A stretch of DNA of 64,000 nucleotides from contig NZ_JAUZDX010000010.1 in the NCBI RefSeq assembly GCF_030704685.1, forward strand, positions 124,001 to 188,000, given 5' to 3'. Source of the stretch: Acidovorax sp. A1169 (GTDB lineage Bacteria; Pseudomonadota; Gammaproteobacteria; Burkholderiales; Burkholderiaceae_C). Shown piece after piece: positions 26,188 to 34,006 of the stretch (position 1 is its first letter; every line of letters begins with the position of its first letter). A program made the position numbers and the translations under genes. The notes beneath the pieces were generated by a model that was not told the origin of the DNA, did not search any database, and worked only from the letters and a program-made list of their open reading frames with translations.

Positions 26188-26649
26188 ATGCCCAACCCTT
26201 TCTACTCCCGAGTCTTCAACCCACTGCCCGGCCAGCGCGTGGACGAGCAGGTCCTCAAGGACGAGTTCCAGCGCGTGCAGACCGGCTTCGATGGCGTGGC
26301 CGCCAAGACCGGTCAGATCGACACCGGCCTGGCGGGCAAGGCCAACCTTGCTGGCGGCAACGCCTTCACGGGTGACCAAGCCATCACCGGAGCCCTGACG
26401 GTGACCGGCAGCGCCACCCTGGCCGGCACGGTCACTGCCACCACACCCGTGGCCCCCGGCGACAACAGCCAGCTGCTGGCCAGCACGAACTGGGTGCAGG
26501 CGTTCGTGTCGGCATATGCCGGTGGCGCCCTGGGCCTGCCCGTTGCGCCCGTTCAGGCCGCCCCCCTCGCGCTGCTTGTCGTGAACGGCGTCATTCAATG
26601 GGCTGCTGTGCCATCGCGCAGCAAGCTCTTCTACGCAGCAGGAGCCTGA
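26188..26649 (+). CDS. putative tail fibre attachment protein
   Basis: A 153-aa protein. The N-terminus (NPFYSRVFNPLPGQRVDEQV) looks like a virion-binding module, followed by glycine-rich trimeric-fibre-like repeats (LAGKANLAGGNAFTGDQAIT, GALTVTGSATLAGTVTA). The sequence ends in a small hydrophobic domain. Placed at the junction of hub and receptor-binding genes, so it most likely forms part of the tail fibre or spike. Confidence 0.65.
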   Translation: MPNPFYSRVFNPLPGQRVDEQVLKDEFQRVQTGFDGVAAKTGQIDTGLAGKANLAGGNAFTGDQAITGALTVTGSATLAGTVTATTPVAPGDNSQLLASTNWVQAFVSAYAGGALGLPVAPVQAAPLALLVVNGVIQWAAVPSRSKLFYAAGA

Positions 26650-26650
26650 T

Positions 26651-26965
26651 ATGCCGAACGGAAAACTGGGCGCGGTGGACATCGCCGCTGCCGTCAACAC
26701 CACGATCTACACGGCCCCGGCGCTGACCACCGGCACCGTAACGGTATCGATGGTCAACCGGGGAGCCGCCGGCACTCTGGTGCGCCTGGCCCTGGCCAGC
26801 ACTGCCGCCCCCACGGCGGCCGAGTGGCTGGAGTACGACCAGTACCTGCCGAGCGCGGGCGTGCTCGAGCGCAGCGCCATCGTCGTCGGACCCGGGCAGT
26901 ACCTGGTGGGCTATTCGTCGGTCGGCAGTACGTCGGCCGTGGCTTTCGGATTCGAGGAGCAATAA
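26651..26965 (+). CDS. small tail-associated protein
   Basis: A 104-aa beta-rich protein (IAAAVNTTIYTAPALTTGTV, then VSMVNRGAAGTLVRLALAS and a glycine/serine-rich end). Small beta-sandwich proteins of this appearance are common between fibre genes in betaproteobacterial podoviruses. It starts one base after the preceding stop, so the genes are co-translated. Confidence 0.6.
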   Translation: MPNGKLGAVDIAAAVNTTIYTAPALTTGTVTVSMVNRGAAGTLVRLALASTAAPTAAEWLEYDQYLPSAGVLERSAIVVGPGQYLVGYSSVGSTSAVAFGFEEQ

Positions 26966-28549
26966 ATGGGACGTCACACGACGAACGCGGCGGCAGCGCT
27001 GCATGAACCCCTGGCCGTCACCATCACCGGCGACGCTGTCACCGTGGGCGACTACGTGCGCGTGGAGGCCTCGGGATTCGGCCGCCGGGGCGTGGATGGC
27101 CTGTCGCTGGCCACCCAAAACACCGCCGCAGGGGTTACCGCCCTGACAGGGCTGGGAGTTACAGCCCACGTTGCGGCAGCCAACTACAGCGGCCCTCCCG
27201 GGCGTCCGCTGGCGGTGCTAGGCAACGGCAATGTTGCGTGCCTCTACACCGGGGACGGCACGACCGCGAGCACCGCGCTGACCTGCCGGGTGTACAGCCC
27301 GATCAAGGCCCCAGTGGCGACGGTCGCGGTGTCTGCAGTGGCAAACATCTCCTCTGCCCGGGTGCTCAAGTTGGGGGCAAGCAACTTCGCGGTGTGCTGG
27401 TCTGAGAGCGCAACGCTGAAGATGGCGGTCTACAGTAACGCGGGGGCGGTTGTGCTTGCCGCGATCACAATCGCGTCACTCGGCGGCGGCTCGGCCGTTG
27501 GGTGGAACGCCACCGCGCTGGTGAACGGCGATCTGGTGGTGACTTATGACAAAACCGCTTCCGGGGGTGTCTTTTTCAGCCGCTACAACGCTTCAGGAGT
27601 GTTGCAGGGCGCTGAAACCACCATTGAGGCAGCATCGGCCGGCGCCAACTTCTGCGCGCTGCCGCTGGCGGCCGGCGGGTTCTGGGTCTATTACTACCGG
27701 AGCACCTCGACCGCCTATAAGTTCGCCCGGTACAACGCGGCCGGCGTGCTGCAGGGTGCCCTGACCACCGTTTTCACGGGAGCCGCCAACCTCAGCGCCG
27801 GCTTTTCAGAAAACTACGCCATCGAGCTGTCAAACGGCAACGTGGCCCTGGTGGATCCGAGCGTGGGCACGGTGTCGGCCGTGCGGCTGTATGACAGCGC
27901 CGGCACCCTGTTGACGACCGTCACCAATAACACCGGGCTGGGGGCGGGGGCCGGGCCGAACAACACGATGATTCGCGCCAAGAGTGGCGGCGGGTTCTAC
28001 ATCGCCACGGTTCAAGGGCGAATCGCCTACTACGACAACGGCGGCACCCTGCTGATCGTTTCCGCGACCACCATTAGCCTGGGCGGCGGCGGCACGGTTG
28101 GCATGGCGCTTGATCGCCTGGCGACGGGGCCGCTGTTCTATTACACAACGTACGACGGCTCCAGCGTCGGGAGCGTGAACGCCATAGCACTGGATGGCGT
28201 GATGGTGGCCGAAGCCACGACCCTCGCCATTCAGGCGACCACCAGCCAGAGCGTAAATCTCTGGGCAGAAATCATGCCCTGCGGCCTGCTCGCGTTCACC
28301 TTCTGCAGCGCCCAGGTGACCGGGGTGTCAGCCCATGGGCGCCTGTCGCCGCAAGCCGCATCGGTGCTGGGGCTGGCCATCACGGCCGGCACCGATGGCC
28401 AGGCTGTGAGCGTGGCCACTGCCGGCCGCTGGCGCGCCAACCAGACCATGCCGGCTGTCAACTTCGACCGGCGCAGCTCGTCGCCTGTGGGCTGCAAAGC
28501 CGCCATCACCGGGGGCACGACTGCCGTGCTGCTCGGTATCGTGGCATGA
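26966..28549 (+). CDS. putative receptor-binding/tail protein
   Basis: A 527-aa protein, rich in Ala, Gly, Thr and Val, with six or more blades of a repeated pattern (FARYNAAGVLQGALTTVFTG; SNGNVALVDPSVGTVSAVRL; YNASGVLQGAETTIEAASAG), suggesting a beta-propeller or stacked beta fold. It starts immediately after the previous stop. Location at the end of the tail block and the repeats support a host-recognition role. No lyase or peptidase motif seen. Confidence 0.65.
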   Translation: MGRHTTNAAAALHEPLAVTITGDAVTVGDYVRVEASGFGRRGVDGLSLATQNTAAGVTALTGLGVTAHVAAANYSGPPGRPLAVLGNGNVACLYTGDGTTASTALTCRVYSPIKAPVATVAVSAVANISSARVLKLGASNFAVCWSESATLKMAVYSNAGAVVLAAITIASLGGGSAVGWNATALVNGDLVVTYDKTASGGVFFSRYNASGVLQGAETTIEAASAGANFCALPLAAGGFWVYYYRSTSTAYKFARYNAAGVLQGALTTVFTGAANLSAGFSENYAIELSNGNVALVDPSVGTVSAVRLYDSAGTLLTTVTNNTGLGAGAGPNNTMIRAKSGGGFYIATVQGRIAYYDNGGTLLIVSATTISLGGGGTVGMALDRLATGPLFYYTTYDGSSVGSVNAIALDGVMVAEATTLAIQATTSQSVNLWAEIMPCGLLAFTFCSAQVTGVSAHGRLSPQAASVLGLAITAGTDGQAVSVATAGRWRANQTMPAVNFDRRSSSPVGCKAAITGGTTAVLLGIVA

Positions 28550-29004
28550 GCGGGGACACCACCATGTGGCACCTTCAAGATCGCAACGGCAACACCTTGG
28601 TGTCGGGCACCGGGCCCGTGGCCTGGAACGCAGAGCGGGGCGGGTGGGAAACCCCCGAGACCTGCTACGCGGACCCCGACCGTCAGATGGTGCTGGCACC
28701 GGAGCCTGTGCTGGAAAGCCGGCACATCACCCGCCTGGCATTCCGGAACCGCTTCACCCAGGCCGAGAAGATCGGGCTTGAGCTGGCGGCTCTGGACAAG
28801 CCGGCGGGCACCATGCCCGAGCGCACCCAAGCCGCTGCGCTGCGTACCTACCTGGAGGATGCGGCAGCTGCCACCTTCGTGGACCTGGCGCGCACCGACA
28901 CCCGGGCGGGCGTGCAGTTTCTGGAGACGGCTGGACTTCTCGCGGCCGGGCGCGCGCTGCAGATCCTGGACACACCCATCCTGCCCACGGAGCGGCCGCT
29001 ATGA
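28546..29004 (+). CDS. hypothetical tail-region protein
   Basis: A 152-aa protein in an ATGA overlap with the receptor-binding gene. The first 60 residues look like a small beta module (WHLQDRNGNTLVSGTGPVAW), followed by a helical part (FRNRFTQAEKIGLELAALDK) similar in pattern to phage proteins that sit next to fibre genes and may chaperone or cap them. Its last codons overlap the next gene. Confidence 0.55.
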   Translation: MSGDTTMWHLQDRNGNTLVSGTGPVAWNAERGGWETPETCYADPDRQMVLAPEPVLESRHITRLAFRNRFTQAEKIGLELAALDKPAGTMPERTQAAALRTYLEDAAAATFVDLARTDTRAGVQFLETAGLLAAGRALQILDTPILPTERPL

Positions 29005-29309
29005 ACTGGGACCTTCTCAAAGCCTGGGGCGTGCAGGTGTTCATCGGCTTCGACCAGTTCTGCAACACCCTGATCCCGCCGCTGGACGGGACCATCGGCT
29101 ATGCCGATGAAACCCTGTCCGCGCGCAGCTACCGCGCGCACCGCGACGGCAAATTCTTCGGTCGGCTCTCGATGCCCGTCATTGACCTGTTGTTTATCTG
29201 GCAGGGCCCCCGCCACTGCTACCGCGCGTACCTCAAGGAATACGACCGCGCCAACTCCCCGGCCGAGTACCGCGACCGCCCACGCCCCACGGAAAGCCCT
29301 GACGCATGA
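29001..29309 (+). CDS. hypothetical phage protein upstream of lysis genes
   Basis: A 102-aa protein belonging to a recurrent phage type with pattern F-D-Q-F-x-N-x-L followed by ADETLSARSYRAHRDGK and a hydrophobic IDLLFIW segment then basic residues. I recognise the pattern as common just before holin/endolysin genes in betaproteobacterial phages, but know no function. It overlaps both neighbours by four bases. Confidence 0.6.
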   Translation: MNWDLLKAWGVQVFIGFDQFCNTLIPPLDGTIGYADETLSARSYRAHRDGKFFGRLSMPVIDLLFIWQGPRHCYRAYLKEYDRANSPAEYRDRPRPTESPDA

Positions 29310-29617
29310 ACGACAGCATCGACCAAGCCACAGCGGAGAGCATCGCGCGCCAGTTCACCGAGGGTGCCGACCGCATGACCCGCATCGAGGACGATCTTTC
29401 GTCGGTGCGCGCAGAGCTCAAGACCAACACCGAAGCCACCCAGGCTGTGGCCTCCAACACGGCCGAACTCGTGGAGATGTTCCAGGCGATGAAGGGAGCC
29501 TTCAAGGTCTTCAACTGGATCGGCAGCCTGGCCAAGCCCATGGCCTATGTCATCGGGCTGGGGACGGCCATCGTTGGCATGTGGGCGGCCATCAAGACGG
29601 GGATCCATCCGAAATGA
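29306..29617 (+). CDS. putative holin (coiled coil plus membrane segment)
   Basis: A 103-aa protein. Residues 20-70 are coiled coil (DRMTRIEDDLSSVRAELKTN), then a hydrophobic helix pair near IGSLAKPMAYVIGLGTAIVG and MWAAIKTG. Located immediately before the endolysin with a four-base overlap, which is the normal place for a holin or pinholin. Paired with a SAR endolysin, a pinholin would be enough. Assigned from topology and context. Confidence 0.6.
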   Translation: MNDSIDQATAESIARQFTEGADRMTRIEDDLSSVRAELKTNTEATQAVASNTAELVEMFQAMKGAFKVFNWIGSLAKPMAYVIGLGTAIVGMWAAIKTGIHPK

Positions 29618-30081
29618 CACCCCGCCAACAACTCGCCGCCAAGATCGGCGCCGGCGCCCTGGCCCTGGCCACGCCCCTGGTGATCCTGCACGAGGGCTGG
29701 GTGCCCAGCACCTATCGCGACCCGATCGGGATCGTGACGGCCTGCGTGGGCCACACCGGGCCCGAGCTGCAAATGGGCCAAACGTTCACACGCGAGCAGT
29801 GCGACGAGATGCTGGTGGGCGACCTGCTCAAGCACGCCGATGCGCTGGACTGCGTGACGCAACCGCTGACCACGCCGCAAAAAGCCGCGCTGCTGTCCTT
29901 CGCCTTCAACGTGGGCAACGGCCAGTTCTGCCGATCCACGCTGGTGCGCAAGGCCAACGCGGGCGACATGCGCGGCGCGTGCGCGGAGCTGAACCGCTGG
30001 ACGATGGCTGGCGGCCGTGAGCTGCCAGGCCTGGTGAAACGCCGCGCCGCGGAGCGCGCCCTGTGCGAAAGGTCCGAATGA
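29614..30081 (+). CDS. SAR-type endolysin (GH24 lysozyme)
   Basis: A 155-aa protein from ATG 29614. It has an N-terminal weakly hydrophobic signal-anchor (IGAGALALATPLVILHEGW, low in strong hydrophobics, as in SAR sequences) and the GH24 catalytic triad spacing E-x8-D-x5-T in HEGWVPSTYRDPIGIVTACV. Further GH24 landmarks are QKAALLSFAFNVG and GRELPGLVKRRAAER. It muralytically opens peptidoglycan after membrane depolarisation releases the anchor. Overlaps the gene after it. Confidence 0.88.
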   Translation: MTPRQQLAAKIGAGALALATPLVILHEGWVPSTYRDPIGIVTACVGHTGPELQMGQTFTREQCDEMLVGDLLKHADALDCVTQPLTTPQKAALLSFAFNVGNGQFCRSTLVRKANAGDMRGACAELNRWTMAGGRELPGLVKRRAAERALCERSE

Positions 30082-30410
30082 TCGACGTCCTGATCCTCGC
30101 CGGCCTGCTGCACATCACAGCGCCGGCCACGCCCGCCCCAGAGCAGTACCTGGCCACGGCCTACGCACTGCCAGGCCAGCAGCTGCAGTGGCGCGGCCGT
30201 GACAACTGGGTGGCCCCGCATCTGTGCTTTGAACGCTGCGGCACGGTGGCCGGCCAGCCCAACGTGCTGCTGGCCGGCGGGCTGAGCCTGCAGGATGCCG
30301 CCGACGTGCAGCTCACCGTGTGGCGCCTGGACGGCGACCACTGGGTGCAGGTCATGCACTGCGCGCAGTTCTTCGGCACGCCGTACTGCGGCCCCTGGGG
30401 GCAGCGGTGA
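30078..30410 (+). CDS. hypothetical secreted protein in lysis cassette
   Basis: A 110-aa protein. ATG 30078 in an ATGA overlap with the endolysin is preferred over GTG 30063. The N-terminus (MIDVLILAGLLHITAPATPA) resembles a signal peptide; four cysteines in the mature part (CFERC, HCAQFFGTPYC) suggest disulfides in the periplasm. It is an unusual extra gene between endolysin and spanin. Role unknown. Confidence 0.6.
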   Translation: MIDVLILAGLLHITAPATPAPEQYLATAYALPGQQLQWRGRDNWVAPHLCFERCGTVAGQPNVLLAGGLSLQDAADVQLTVWRLDGDHWVQVMHCAQFFGTPYCGPWGQR

Positions 30411-30868
30411 TCTGGACCCACCTCGCCGCATGGCTGCTGGGCGCAGTCATCGCTGCCACTACCGCCTGGCAGGTCCAGGACTGGCGCATGGGCGAGCAGA
30501 TCGCCGACCTGAACCTTGCCCACGCCACCGCTCTCGCCCAGGCCCAGGCCAAAGCCCTGGCGACCGAGCGCGCCATCACCACCCACTACCAAGGAGCCCT
30601 GAATGAAGCACGCACCCGTGAAGCAGCCCTGCAGCGTGATGTTGGCCGCGCTCGCGCTGAGTCTGACGGCCTGCGCGACCAAGCCGCCGACGCAGCCCGT
30701 CGCATCGCCACAGCTGCCCCCGCCGCCGTCGCTGAGTACGCCAATACCGTCACTGAGCTATTCGGAGAGTGCAGCCGCAGTTATCAAGAGCTGGCGCACC
30801 AGGCTGACCGCCACAGTGCTGATGTCCGAACCCTCCAGCAAGCCTGGCCAGTGATCGCTGGCCCCTGA
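30407..30868 (+). CDS. Rz: Rz-like i-spanin
   Basis: A 153-aa protein from GTG 30407, overlapping the upstream stop. An N-terminal membrane anchor (LAAWLLGAVIAATTAWQVQD) is followed by a periplasmic coiled coil (MGEQIADLNLAHATALAQAQ and onwards) as in inner-membrane spanin subunits. It links to the outer-membrane lipoprotein Rz1, encoded inside it in another frame, to fuse the membranes in the last step of lysis. Confidence 0.85.
   Translation: MIWTHLAAWLLGAVIAATTAWQVQDWRMGEQIADLNLAHATALAQAQAKALATERAITTHYQGALNEARTREAALQRDVGRARAESDGLRDQAADAARRIATAAPAAVAEYANTVTELFGECSRSYQELAHQADRHSADVRTLQQAWPVIAGP
30603..30854 (+). CDS. Rz1: Rz1-like o-spanin lipoprotein embedded in Rz
   Basis: An 83-aa protein wholly inside the Rz gene in a different frame. 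The N-terminus is a lipoprotein signal peptide with lipobox LTAC (Cys about 24: LAALALSLTACATKPP), followed by a proline-rich stretch (PQLPPPPSLSTPIPS) typical of o-spanins. Nested Rz/Rz1 gene pairs are well established in phages. Confidence 0.85.
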   Translation: MKHAPVKQPCSVMLAALALSLTACATKPPTQPVASPQLPPPPSLSTPIPSLSYSESAAAVIKSWRTRLTATVLMSEPSSKPGQ

Positions 30869-30921
30869 TTTGTTGCCCGCCATGGCGCGCGGCGCTTGTG
30901 GCGTGCACGATGCTTATCGCC

Positions 30922-30954
30922 AAAAAATAAGCCCCGCATCTTTCGAGGAGGGGC
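30922..30954 (-). terminator. terminator for leftward genes at the prophage right end
   Basis: A hairpin with GCCCC (30931-30935) and GGGGC (30950-30954) as outer arms and partly paired inside; on the minus strand it is followed by TTATTTTTT. It ends transcripts from the two minus-strand genes at 31074-31639. Confidence 0.65.
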
Positions 30955-31073
30955 CTACTGGTCCATATGGGTGGGGTGAGGTTGGGTACTCACTCATGCC
31001 GAAGCGCGTCACCACCCATCGAACACTTCCGGCTCGACTGAGCCAGCGGTGCGATTTTATGGCAGAAGTCAGC

Positions 31074-31361
31074 CTAACCCTCGTCGGGCACCTCGGTCCC
31101 GATCTTGTAGACCACCAGCGCCCGCATGGCGGCCTGCAGCGGCGTCATCCCTTCCTGGTAGCGCGGGTTGCCCGTGAGCGACACGACGGCAGCGCACCAG
31201 ATCCAGCCCTTGCCGGGCATGGGCGAGAGCATCACGCGCTCCTTTTCAAGCAAAGGGCCTGCTACCGCCCAGTCGCTGGAGTAGGCCGGCCCGGGCGGCA
31301 GGCCAATGGCCTTAGCCACCCAACGGTCAAGGGCCTTGCCGGCCAGGTCGGAGGTCTTCAT
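31074..31361 (-). CDS. DUF2591 (NinX-like) phage protein
   Basis: A 95-aa protein. Family pattern is clear: N-terminal TSDLAGKALDRWVAKAIG, then YSSDWAVAGPLLEKERV, and C-terminal TPLQAAMRALVVYKIGTEVP, matching DUF2591 (phage NinX and relatives), of unknown function. It overlaps the gene before it by four bases (ATGA). Leftward genes at this end would be expressed independently of the late operon, probably in the lysogen or early in infection. Confidence 0.75.
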   Translation of the reverse strand: MKTSDLAGKALDRWVAKAIGLPPGPAYSSDWAVAGPLLEKERVMLSPMPGKGWIWCAAVVSLTGNPRYQEGMTPLQAAMRALVVYKIGTEVPDEG

Positions 31362-31639
31362 GCCGTGGCGGCTGGCTGCTGCAAGGGTGTCTCCACCCCG
31401 TCCACACCGATCATCACGCCGGGGGTGTTGATGTCGTGCTCAATCAGAACGCCCATGAATTTCTCTCCCGCCAAAGGCTTCGGCCCCTTGCTTGGCTGGC
31501 CGGTGCTGACGGTGGCGCGCATGTCGTTCAGCGCCTGGTGCTGGTCCGGCGTGAGGATGACTTTCTGCGGGTATTTCTTGTCGTGGGCTGCCCAATGGGC
31601 GGACAGCGCCTGCTGGATTGATGAGTAGATGTGGGCCAT
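31358..31639 (-). CDS. hypothetical phage protein
   Basis: A 93-aa protein with start ATG 31639 (MAHIYSSIQQAL). The middle (FMGVLIEHDINTPGVMIGVD) looks like a compact beta domain. First gene of the leftward pair that ends with the DUF2591 gene. No family recognised. Confidence 0.55.
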   Translation of the reverse strand: MAHIYSSIQQALSAHWAAHDKKYPQKVILTPDQHQALNDMRATVSTGQPSKGPKPLAGEKFMGVLIEHDINTPGVMIGVDGVETPLQQPAATA

Positions 31640-31688
31640 GCCGGGCATTGTCGCAGGGCACATGCCCCTGGGCGCCCCGCCTGGATTT

Positions 31689-31730
31689 GGGGAGATTTTC
31701 CGGGGAGATTACCGGGGAATCAGGGGGAAA
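31689..31730. repeat. direct repeats next to att site, possible integrase arm sites
   Basis: GGGGAGATT occurs at 31689-31697 and 31702-31710, followed by GGGGAAT (31714-31720) and GGGGGAAA (31723-31730). The tandem spacing of 13, 12 and 9 bp and the position 60-100 bp from the attachment core are what arm-type integrase binding sites would show. No protein evidence in the window, because the integrase gene is not included. Confidence 0.45.
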
Positions 31731-31789
31731 AGAGGGGCAGGCCTCGTGACTCCGCTCCAATAGAGCGTTGATCTACAAGGCCCCGCAAC

Positions 31790-31816
31790 TTGGTTCGAGT
31801 CCAATCGCGCCTACCA
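31790..31816 (+). other. attachment site: tRNA-Val(GAC)-type 3' end copy
   Basis: The 27 nt TTGGTTCGAGTCCAATCGCG plus CCTACCA are the T-arm, acceptor 3' strand and CCA of a tRNA. The 5' half of a tRNA is not present: bases 31739-31789 do not fold into D and anticodon arms with matching acceptor. From memory, betaproteobacterial tRNA-Val(GAC) ends in this way (starting AGGCGCG). The prophage lies to the left, so the intact tRNA and integrase should be at the other prophage end, outside the window. Confidence 0.75.
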
Positions 31817-31891
31817 AGGTTCCTTCTGAAGAGACCAGCTTCAGAGATTGACGGAATCTTGAAGAGGACTGCAAACAAGCAGTCTTGGAAA

Positions 31892-31928
31892 AAGCAAACA
31901 GCCACCTTCGGGTGGCTTTTTTGTTTGC
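31892..31928 (+). terminator. intrinsic terminator after the att site
   Basis: Stem AGCCACC/GGTGGCT with a TTCG tetraloop, followed by TTTTTT and flanked by complementary GCAAAC/GTTTGC. It is probably the native terminator of the tRNA gene, now separated from the tRNA body by the prophage. A further small hairpin GACTGC-aaacaa-GCAGTC lies just upstream. Confidence 0.8.
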
Positions 31929-32272
31929 GCGTCGCTTCCCGCTTGGCGCGCTCGTGGTTATCGCGGGCCCCGCCAGCACACTCCGCCGTACGCTTGGAAC
32001 AGCATTTTTGCGTTCTTGAGTCCCTGACCGGCCCGGCATGCCGAGCGAGCTGCTGCTGCCTGGTGCTCATCCCTGGATGCAGCAGCGCGCGGCGCCCCTG
32101 GTTTGTCTATCACCCTTAGAGGTGCAAACAAATTGATACACCAGCGTGTACCATCGGTGGCGAGGGAAACCCATGATTCGCGCCGTCGCAAGTGGGGCAC
32201 GCGGCATTGCAATTGAGGCCGAACCGAAATTAGGCGACGCACAGCGCCCTGACTGCGCAGCAGGAGAACTCA
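31929..32272. other. intergenic region right of the prophage
   Basis: No credible gene on either strand. It contains GC-rich sequence with several short inverted repeats and a switch to more AT-rich sequence around 32105-32150 (GTGCAAACAAATTGATACAC), which could hold the promoter of the secreted protein gene at 32273. No defined -35/-10 pair could be assigned. Confidence 0.4.
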
Positions 32273-32713
32273 ATGCTCAAGAAAATAGCGGCCCTCGCGG
32301 CCATGCTCGTAGCAGGCGCAGCACAAGCTGCGGGGCAATACGACGGCATTTACTTCAACCCTAGCAGCAGCTCCTATTTTTCCGTCCATACCAACGGAAA
32401 CTCGATGATTGCAGTGGGCCTGTCTGCTGTCCCGGCCAACAACCTTCAGTTCACAACCGCGCTAGGCGTTGTTCGGGTGAATTCAGTCGCGACGTGGGAG
32501 GTGGCCACTGGGGGCATCGCGGGCAACAATGCGATCCTTCTCGGCACGAATCTCTACGGTGCCTGCGATATCACCTATGACATCGATTTCGTACCGGGTG
32601 CAGCCATCGTTCGCATTGCCGGTGCCATTCAATCCGCCGTCGGCCGGCAAAGCGGGATCAACTGCGGGGCGCTGACCTCGACGCCTGTGCTGACGCTGCC
32701 GAAGGCATTCTGA
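32273..32713 (+). CDS. hypothetical secreted protein
   Basis: A 146-aa protein with a clear Sec signal peptide (KKIAALAAMLVAGAAQAAG, cleavage near residue 20). The mature part is beta-rich (GQYDGIYFNPSSSSYFSVHT) with two cysteines. Ribosome-binding site AGGAG precedes ATG 32273. Possibly periplasmic or extracellular. No family recognised. Confidence 0.65.
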   Translation: MLKKIAALAAMLVAGAAQAAGQYDGIYFNPSSSSYFSVHTNGNSMIAVGLSAVPANNLQFTTALGVVRVNSVATWEVATGGIAGNNAILLGTNLYGACDITYDIDFVPGAAIVRIAGAIQSAVGRQSGINCGALTSTPVLTLPKAF

Positions 32714-32784
32714 GGGTTCATGCCATGGGGGCGGCTCAGGATCTATACGCACCCACCCAGAGTGGCTAGAACGAGGAGAGAGGG

Positions 32785-33210
32785 ATGAGGAAACTTGTCA
32801 TCGTCGCGGCCTGCGTTTTCGCTGTGTCCGGATGCGTCCAGGCGCCGAGCATTCAGCCTGTGGCCGCAATGCGGTCGCCTTTGCCGACTACCCCCGCCCC
32901 CTCCGATGCGGAGGCTCTCGCAGCCCTTCAGGCGCAACTTGAGCGGACCTTGAAGGACCCCGACAGCATCAAGCAGTTTCGACTGCTGACCAGCCCGACG
33001 TGGGCGACCTGGCGCGGCACAGGCAATTGGGTGCACGCCATAGATGGCGGGTGGCTGGTCTGCTACGAGCTCAATGCCAAGAACAGCTATGGCGTGTACG
33101 TCGGTATGCGCACGCAGGGGGTTGTCTTCCACGTCAACGCTGGCCGCCTGATCCCCATCAAGGAAGTCGAGTGGGGTTCGATTGAGCCCACTTGCCCGGT
33201 TCAAGGCTAA
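32785..33210 (+). CDS. hypothetical lipoprotein
   Basis: A 141-aa protein with lipobox VSGC (VIVAACVFAVSGCVQAP, lipidated Cys about 17). The mature part has LERTLKDPDSIKQFRLLTSP and WVCYELNAKNSYG-like segments, resembling small periplasmic proteins of unknown function in which a conserved DP-S-x-x-F motif recurs. Ribosome-binding site GAGAGAGG is present. Adjacent genes are also envelope proteins. Confidence 0.65.
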   Translation: MRKLVIVAACVFAVSGCVQAPSIQPVAAMRSPLPTTPAPSDAEALAALQAQLERTLKDPDSIKQFRLLTSPTWATWRGTGNWVHAIDGGWLVCYELNAKNSYGVYVGMRTQGVVFHVNAGRLIPIKEVEWGSIEPTCPVQG

Positions 33211-33245
33211 CCGACACCCCAGAGTGACTGAACAAGGAGGGGGAG

Positions 33246-33839
33246 ATGGAGATCTCGCAAGGGGGATTCGTGAGCGCCCTTCTTGGCGCCTTTGGTGGAG
33301 GCGCCGTCATCGTGCTGGCATTGTCTGCCTGGCTCGGCAAATTATGGGCGGACCGTCTGATGGCATCAGAACAGGCAGCGCATGCCGAGAGGCTCAAGGG
33401 ACTGGAGGCGAACCTGCGCCACCAGGTGGATGCGAGCTTAGCGCTTGTGAAAACGCAGTTGGACCTCCAGCGTGGCAAACACGAGAAGGCGCATGCAGAC
33501 AAGCTTGCTTGCTATGACGCCGCCGTTCACCGGATGGCCAAGTTGTTTGAAGCTATGAATGGGATCGCCGCCAATCCAACAGCAGGCCAGATCTTTGCCG
33601 AGGCCTTCGCAGAGTTCGAAGCGTTTCGCTTTGAGATCTATGGACGGATGGCCTTGGTTGCCCCGCAGCCTGTGCTAGACGCCTACGATGCTCTGGTGAA
33701 TCACCTTCTTGATGGCCTGGAAACACGAGGTGTACCAGACGTATTCAAGACTCGCCAACTCTCACTCAACTGGATCAACGCTGCACGGCTTGATCTGGGC
33801 GTGGACCCCGCGCCGATTGAGTTTCGAGGGCCGCGCTGA
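33246..33839 (+). CDS. membrane-anchored coiled-coil protein
   Basis: A 197-aa protein with one N-terminal membrane helix (GGFVSALLGAFGGGAVIVLALSAWLG trimmed core: GAVIVLALSAWLG), then a coiled coil (AHAERLKGLEANLRHQVDAS) and a soluble helical domain (KLACYDAAVHRMAKLFEAMN). Such single-TM coiled-coil proteins occur frequently in accessory islands. Function unknown. Ribosome-binding site GGAGGGGGAG. Confidence 0.6.
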   Translation: MEISQGGFVSALLGAFGGGAVIVLALSAWLGKLWADRLMASEQAAHAERLKGLEANLRHQVDASLALVKTQLDLQRGKHEKAHADKLACYDAAVHRMAKLFEAMNGIAANPTAGQIFAEAFAEFEAFRFEIYGRMALVAPQPVLDAYDALVNHLLDGLETRGVPDVFKTRQLSLNWINAARLDLGVDPAPIEFRGPR

Positions 33840-34006
33840 CGGCCGCCCTGTTCTGGCTGGGTCGTTGAAGCCTTGGGAGTAGCGAAAACAGCCGCCGGAC
33901 TCCCACAAAGCTGCGTAAGGAATAATTTTTGGAATAATTTGTCGTTGATTTTGTAGTTCTGACCCATAATGGCGTCACCTCAGCTACCGGCGCCGCCATC
34001 AACGTC

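Noticed and set aside
31739-31816. A 78-nt tRNA-like sequence starting AGGC, ending CCA, with a possible CTA (amber) anticodon loop.
   Set aside because: Two mismatches in the acceptor stem, a five-base D-loop and no proper anticodon stem. It is phage DNA fused to a tRNA 3' end; the resemblance in the 5' part is chance.
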